A DNA stretch of 25,111 nt from Priapulus caudatus (lineage: Eukaryota; Priapulida; Priapulimorpha; Priapulimorphida; Priapulidae). The stretch is from the NCBI RefSeq assembly GCF_000485595.1, contig NW_014579603.1, positions 1 through 25,111 on the forward strand, given 5' to 3'. The notes beneath the pieces are model-generated. The model made no database searches. It saw nothing but the letters and a program-made list of their open reading frames with translations, and was not told where the DNA came from. Both the position numbers and the translations under genes were made by a program. Of this stretch, positions 18,200 through 25,111 are shown in pieces. Position 1 is the stretch's first letter. Each line of letters begins with the position of its first letter.

Positions 18200-21100
18200 C
18201 CTTGAAAACCGTGTCACGTGGAAGACTCAAGAGACAAGTAGTCGCACACAGCAGGAGCAACGATGCGACCGGGGCGCATCACTTTTTTTTATTATCCAAC
18301 CCCCACTCACTGTCGCCCGAACCTCTGGTCAGCATCATCCAACACACGTCAGGTTATGAATCTCAATCGACGCGAGCGATATGGCTATAAGTAACAAGGA
18401 GGGCGAGTTCTTGGCTCGCTCGCGACGATAGCAAGTAAGCATTAACACTCTTACACCGCTAAACTATGTTGCTAACCAGAAGTAGGTTAAGGCTCTTGCA
18501 TAAGAGAGAAAGCTGCGCAAGCCGATCTGTCCGAACAGCAACATCAGACCATGACCACACATCTCGAGTCGAACCGTCCCAGATTTAGCAAGAGGACACC
18601 TACAACAAAAACGACCCCAAGCCGAACCGACGACGCACCCACACCGCACACGATCACACGGACCGACGCATCGGGCGGGGCGAGCGGTAGCCTCCCCCCA
18701 CACCACCCACCGCACCTCGCCGCACACACATCGGACGATTCAGCTTCAGGAACATCCTGCTCATACTCGGCCGAGAAGTAAGAGAGAGGATGCCGACGAG
18801 ATAGGCAAGACAGAGAGAGGAGAGAGGCTCGCGACAGGAGAGCAGAGGATGAGGAGAGAGAGAGAGAGAGAGCGACAGAGATACAGAGGAGAGGGAGGGA
18901 GGAAAAGGGAGAGGCACGGCGCGCGTCAAATAATGTATTTCCTCAGCACAATAGACGATTTTATAAACAGGATATTAAACTCCTTCACGCCGGAATCGTT
19001 ACAGCATCCCAGATAATAGCCACATTTTCTCATCCGGCTTTAAAAGGTTCCGAATATCGTAGTTGCACGGCTTCCTCCTCTGCGAATGTGAGCACGTCGC
19101 GTCCAATTCAATCCAAGGCACGCATGCTGCAGACCAACAACAACCGACAACAAAACCAAACAACGAACCAACAACGAACCAACAGACAACAAACAAGCAG
19201 GCAGCAGTAACAGCAGCAGCAGCAGAAAGCAGCAGCAGCCAACCACCACACCACCACGTCACCCCAGGCGAGCAGCACAAGCAGCAGGTCAGCAGCCCAG
19301 CTGAGGCGAGCAGTAGCGTGCAGCAGCGGGCGCAGCAGCCGAGCAGCAGTGACACGATTATTGCCGACTCACGAGATTCATGTGAATTTGATTTAGGCGC
19401 CACAGAAATTTAAGCGCTTCAGGGCACAAGAGACGCAATCTTCAAATCATCCTGTAGTACACGACCATCGGACTCTCATCTCCGCTCTCTCTCGTCTCTC
19501 TCTCATCTCTGCTTCTCTCTCCTCTCGATCTCTGTCGTCTCGTCCTCCTTCCTCTCTCTCTACATGCTCTTCTCTCGAGCCGACTCTTTCTCCGTCTCTC
19601 CATCTGGGTCCGCTGCCCGCTGGCCGCGCCGCCTCGAAGCCTCTCCTGCTCTCCTCGCGGTCCGCCCTCTCTCAGACTCCCCCCCCACCCCATCCCCCCC
19701 CGGTCGTCTCCCTCCGTCCCGTCCTCATCTCCGTCCTTTCTCTCGTCCCGGCTCCTCTTCCTCTCGTCCCTTCCCCGCCGCCGGCACGCGCCGTCTCCTC
19801 CTGAGCTCCCGTCTCCCCTCCGCTCAGTCGGCGTCCGTCCGATGCGCGTCCGTTGCGTCCGCTTCTTCACGTCCTCCCGCCCGCCGCGGATCCTTCCGTC
19901 CTCATAGCACCTCTCTCTCGCGCCCCTCTCTCTCTTATGCTGTGTGAGTTTCGCCGCCAAGTCGATCGCGTAAGCGATGCAGATACAGGGCAATTACATT
20001 ACACATCGCCGCTCCTTCTCCGCTTACCTTATTGTTCCTTGGCAAATTATACATTGGAATTACACTGTCATGTCGGCAAGGGTAGCATTTCGGTAAAATT
20101 TGTTTCGCACAATCCGTCTGTTCGGAATACCTAGATAATCCTAAAATCACTCTTTCGGTTTGATCAAGAGTCCCGGTTGCGGGAATTTAAAAGGTAAAAA
20201 GACCCGGCGACTGCATTACCACACGTCCGCGCCTCCCCCGCCCGATCCACACACCACCCGCAACCACACCACCGCATAACCACCGCACACACTCTCCCTC
20301 AGCACTCCTCCCAGTGCCATGCTCTCAGTCGATCCCCCCTCTACACACTCGACACACCTCCTCTCCTCACCACATCTCTCTCCGGTGGCAACACATCTCC
20401 AGCACACACACACTACACACACGCCTCACACTCCGCCACACATACATGCAGACAGGACACAGACACAGACAATCATGATTAACACGACATGCCACACAGA
20501 CACTCTGCGCGCGCGGCATCGTCGTCTCTCAGTCTTGTTCGTATCTCTCTCTCCATCTCTTGCTCTCATCTCCATCCACATCTCACCACACTCACCATAG
20601 GCAGCAAAAATCGACACTCACATGCCATCCCACTCACTATTCTGCTGTGTGTGTTTTCCCGCTGCGTGCGATGCTGTGCTCTTTGGCGAGTACTGCGTCG
20701 TGCCGTCCACCACACACTCTCTTCTTTTGCTCTTCGCCCATCGACACAGCTAGTGGATGATGGTCATCGGGCGCGGTTCTAATAGGTTTGTGTGCGTGGC
20801 GTGCGTGCGTGCTCGACATGTGTGTTCGTGTGCGTGAGCTATTTGCGTGCGTGTAGTCTGGTATTGACTCATTTTTGTCACTCCCGGCTGTCCTTTCCGC
20901 GTGGTCCCAGGTATGGCACAGCCCATCCTAGTATCCCCCCCTCCCATCTTGCACACACAGCGCATTGTAGCTCACAGTGTCTTTCCACACAACACGCGCT
21001 TCACCTTGCCTCTTTAATATTCCTAGCTATCACATGCCCTTGTCCCTCCCAATCATTTTCCCCCATTGTCGCCAGTATCACGCGGACAGACAGCAGAGAG

Positions 21101-24100
21101 TCTTCGCTTTTTCACGTTCTCCCCGCCCCTGCCGGCGGTTCGCTCCACGTGCCTCACCCCCCGCCTCCCTTCCACCCCGTGTCGCCCACAAACGAGCCCA
21201 CAGGATCGACCAGACACCGCTCCCCCGCCTGCTCTCTACGCGCTCGCGGATGCCGGTCAACTTGTAAGTCACTAAACAACCAGGTGCAACGAGGGGGACG
21301 AGCTGAGCACCGACGCTGCACAAGCCACAGCGATAGTGGGCCTAAGCAGTGTGTTCAGACACAGCCCTGCCCCCTCCCTCGCCCCGCGAGCGACGAACAA
21401 CGAGCGGGGTCGGTTTCTCAATCACATTCTTCGGCGCCGGTGGTGCAGCCTCAGTGACGCGCGTGTGTATGCGTGCTCGCGTGCGCAGACAGATGTATAT
21501 ACTCTCCCGCTGATGGACTTCACGGATCGGCTGCATCTCTGTGGCTTGCAAGCCAACAGACACCAACGATACACCGACCGGACCACCAACAACACAACAT
21601 CCATTTCACGACACTAACATCCAACAGTCCAAACACCAACACCACCATACCGAACACCGACTACCGACCAATAGCCAAACTAGCACCACAATAGTTAATA
21701 CCAAACCAGCACTCGACCACCACCGACCAACATCAACCCGAACAATACAACACAAGGACATCACCCAACGAACGACATCCAGATACCACCGAACATCAAA
21801 TCAACATCACATCACACCAACGAATCCAGAGGCAGTACACGCCCCAAATACCAACAAGCCATAACTAACACAGACCAAATACCCCAACAACCAACACGAG
21901 CCCCACCAGAGACCATACAAACCCCCAACACGCACACAACACCGACTGATCGATAGAGCACCCAGACACCACATTCTTGTAAACCGCCCAATCAGTAGCC
22001 ATATCACTACCGCACTACCACCTGAAGTCACCCAAACCCCACACGCACCGATGCGCACAGTCCGACCTCACGCACCAAAGGCGCTTTGTATCAGACCCGA
22101 AGCCAATCCTACCTATTCCAAAAGTAGCCACTTTACACTATTCTCCATATACCACCGCACGGACCAACGCCAACGTCCGATGAGCGACAGAACGACGCAC
22201 AATACACCCACCGATAAGCCCACCTTAGTCAACTGAAATACTGGAGAAGCCTACCCCTAACTCACCTCAAAAAATCATAGCCTGAAGATCGCACCCTGAC
22301 GCTGTGAGGGGTTGTGCATTACTAACAAACACCCACCACTCAGCAGCAAGCCGGTAGTAGACGAGTAAGTAGCAGACACCCACCTATCTACCTCCAGCAG
22401 CATATGTAACAGGTTATTAACTAGATCGCATTGATCCAGAGATTCTATCTAAGCATACACTCGAGGCATAAACGTCATAAAGTACACAAGCACAGCCATA
22501 CATCCCATCATCTGCCGCCTCAGTCCATTAATGAGAGGCCCTACTGAAGTATAGCGAGCCGTTGCTCTACACGAGGGTTGCTCTCTAAACCGCTGCCAGT
22601 CCTAAGACAATCCGTCTGAAACCGTGTGAGGGTAAAACGTTTTATGTGTAGTAGAGACTTATAATCAACGGTATGCGTCTGTGACCCTGCACCTTGCTGC
22701 TGCTGACAGCCGTCAGCGCTCAGCGCCCGCCCTCCCGCCGCCTGCGTGTTACTGCTAAGCTTGCTGCTCCCTCGACGGCACCCCCCGCTTCGCCTCCCCA
22801 TGCCCCGCCTCGCACCTCACCACTTCCCGGAGGCGCCTGGCCTCACAACTGTTGAACTTGCGAACAGGGCCTGCCCTACCCATCGCTAGTTACTGTAGCT
22901 GGCCCCGCCCCCGCGCTAGCTGCGCAACCCACCGAGCTCACAGGAGCCTGACACAGACTCCCCCCGCTCCACTGCGCTACTACTGCAAATGCCTGCTGTT
23001 GCTGCGGCCCACACCTTCCACACCATCACATAAACTCACCTAGATATGATTTTCGCGCGTCTACGCCACACACCACCGCCAATGTTCCTCTGCTGACTGC
23101 GTATTAGAGCCACCCGCCATAACCAACATCCTCCCTAAGAACTATAACAGTGTTTTACGCGTGCTGGCGCTGAACAGACCAGCACCCCCACCCCCTCGCG
23201 TCCTCTGCTATAAATGTTTGTGCGCGCTGCCCTGCCCCCCGCCCCCGCCCCAGACATCAACCAGCAAGCTCTCATCCCTCTCACTGGGATAGCCCCTGCC
23301 CGCGCCTCCACCGCTCTCGCCCCCCCCCACCCCCCCCGCCACCGTGAGACACCCAATCGGCCAGCACCACTAGCAGCGCGGCCACCACTACCAACCCACG
23401 AAGAGCACATACTACGCCCCAGCACACACTCCACATTGAGCTCTCCTCTCTCAGCACGCGCGCTCGATCGCACAGTGACGTGATGCCTCGAAGCGGTAGT
23501 CCCGAGCCATCAGAAGCGCTGAAGCATCGAGGTTGCGCACACGCGTGTGCTTGGAGTTTGTGGCTCCCGCGCGTGTGTGCGGCGTGCCGCGGGCTGTTCG
23601 GCGTGGCGTGTGTTGGTCGGCGTGTGTGTGCGTGCGTGTGCTTGCGTGTGTGGTCGCTGCGCGTGGGTGCGTGCGTGTTCTAGCTGCGTGTACGCTGCGG
23701 TGTGGGTGGTCGGCGCGGACGGAGGGTCCTAAATGTTGCGCGATCGCATCTGCGTGTACCGCGTGTGGGTGCGTGCCGTGGTCGCGGGCGTGTGCGTCGT
23801 GCCTGCGTGTCACCCAGGAGTTATCGTTAATGGTCGGTTACGCTAAACCCGCCGTGTGTGCCTGGTGTGGTCGCCGTGGTTGTGCGCCGCCGCCGGCGGT
23901 CGTGTCCCGCTCCTCTTTCGCCTGCTGCGTGCTCCCTCTTCTCGCTCTGCTCGCGTGTCGCCGCACCTTCTTACCACGCGCTTGCTCCCCCGCAACCTCA
24001 ATCACGTCTCGATCCGACGAGTGCACACTCTCACTTAGTCGGTATCCATCTTCCGGGTCTCCCTTCAGTGCCCGGACTCTCTCTACTTACGACTTTCTCT

Positions 24101-24771
24101 CCCCTCTCGCTCACCCGATCGTTTAATTTTCGACTCTTCTCTATTTGCATTGTATCATTGACGTTTGGCATTAGCGTTAAGCACTGCCGCACAGATAAAC
24201 ACCGCAGTAAAGAGCGCTGGACGCATCCGATACAAACACCGGCCCGCCTGTCGCTCTCTACCAATCTCGCTTAGCAGAGGCGGCCCCAAGGCCCGCACAA
24301 CTACGTGTGCCGCACGCACACACGCATGCCCACCGAGGCTGCTGGCCTGCATTCACAATCGACTGCTGTTACGCAAGCGGCGGGCAATGCAGATTTGCTT
24401 ATATCGAAAGGGCAGAGATGTTAATGGTAGCGTTAATGGACCGATGCTATTGTGATTACCTTGTAATCGTTGAATGATGCGGACCATCCGCAGTGTATTG
24501 AATGTCCGAAAACAAGGCGGGCGACGAGAGAGAGAGCGATAGAAGAGAGAGACAGAGGAAGAGGCAGAGAGAGAGGACCGAGAGAGAGAGAGAGAAAAGA
24601 GAGATGAGAGAGGAGAGACGAGGGATGAGAGAGAGCGAGATAGAGAGAACGCTGGATATCGAAGCGCACGTCGGCGAGAGAGAGCGGAGAGAGAGCAAGA
24701 GCACGAGAGAGGGAGAGGAATAAAGCTCGACTCGGCAGCGAGAGCGAGAGAAGGGCGAGCAGGAGGCAGGT

Positions 24772-25111
24772 TAGAGAGAGGAGGAGGAGGATCATGCTGC
24801 AGTCGTGCCGCGAGAGAATGAAGAGCGGCGCGGCGATGACGACAGAGATAGCCCACACCAGACAGATCTTCACAACCACCTGTGTAGAGAGAGAAGCTTG
24901 TTAGAGAGGGAGAGAGAGATAGAGAGAGGAGGAGGAGGATCATGCTGCGGTCGTGCCGCGAGAGAATGAAGAGCGGGGCGGCGATGACGACAGAGATAGC
25001 CCACACCAGACAGATCTTCACAACCACCTGTGTAGAGAGAGAAGCTTGTTAGAGAGGGAGAGAGAGATAGAGAGATGAGGAGGAGGATCATGCTGCGGTC
25101 GTGCCGCGAGA
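24772..25111 (-). repeat. Clean splice-acceptor/TM4 array, runs off the window
   Basis: Units anchored at 24795, 24943 and 25091, exactly 148 bp apart and nearly identical. On the minus strand each shows a pyrimidine tract, a CACAG acceptor (exon-like part starting at 24879 and 25027) and the codons for KICLVWAISVVIAAPLFILS, intact in frame. They read VVKIC where the true exon reads AVKIC. After RHDRS the sequence passes into CTCCTCCTCC instead of continuing as the receptor. They lack the small indels of the left-hand array. The array continues beyond 25111. Confidence 0.9.

Larger units (their letters stand above)
15960..24771 (+). repeat. Copy B of the 8,812-bp direct duplication
   Basis: Matches 6160-14971 base for base at +9,800, with one noticed substitution (A at 21447). 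It begins abruptly after TCTCACTTTTA inside a splice-acceptor array unit, and the next complete unit (anchor 16048) carries the same small insertions as its partner at 6248. On the right it ends at 24771 and joins TAGAGAGAGGAGGAGGAGG of the array directly, whereas copy A continues into the unique spacer. No gene is supported inside it. Confidence 0.97.

Noticed and set aside
24353-25027. 224-codon minus-strand frame starting with receptor TM4 sequence
   Set aside because: It is a repeat unit read through CT-rich linker and into copy B; only TM4 is receptor-like, so it is not a second receptor gene.

Overview
The window looks like nuclear DNA of an animal, most likely a GC-rich, repeat-rich invertebrate. 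It holds one recognisable protein-coding feature: the last exon of a biogenic-amine GPCR (5-HT2-like) on the minus strand at 3584-4975. The exon begins at a clear 3' splice site with a pyrimidine tract. Prokaryotic signatures (operons, ribosome binding sites, dense ORFs) are absent. I cannot name the species.

Layout. Positions 1-3096 are non-coding and carry a possible tRNA-derived SINE fragment, TGCG/CACG microsatellites, a C-rich ~59-bp minisatellite of about 14 units (1574-2410) and a GA-rich tract. Positions 3097-3567, just downstream of the receptor stop codon, hold nine same-strand motifs resembling the CTCF core. Positions 3584-4975 are the receptor exon (TM4 to C-terminus, with a very long third intracellular loop). 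Positions 4976-6590, the adjacent intron, are a ~150-bp tandem array; each unit copies the 3' splice site plus about the first 28 codons of that exon.

Positions 6160-14971 and 15960-24771 are two copies of one 8,812-bp segment in direct orientation, offset by exactly 9,800 bp. By eye they differ by one substitution (11647 G versus 21447 A) and no indels. Between them lies a 988-bp unique spacer (14972-15959) containing an imperfect inverted-repeat pair. From 24772 to the window end the splice-site array resumes with clean 148-bp units.

If the assembly is right, everything above 4976 is intron of the receptor gene (its TM1-TM3 exons would lie beyond the window) and the intron has grown by tandem and segmental duplication. 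The absence of length differences at microsatellites and at a 21-base G run makes an assembly-generated duplicate a serious alternative. I saw no new multi-gene system. The most notable items are the reiterated splice acceptor, the near-perfect duplication and the CTCF-like motif cluster.
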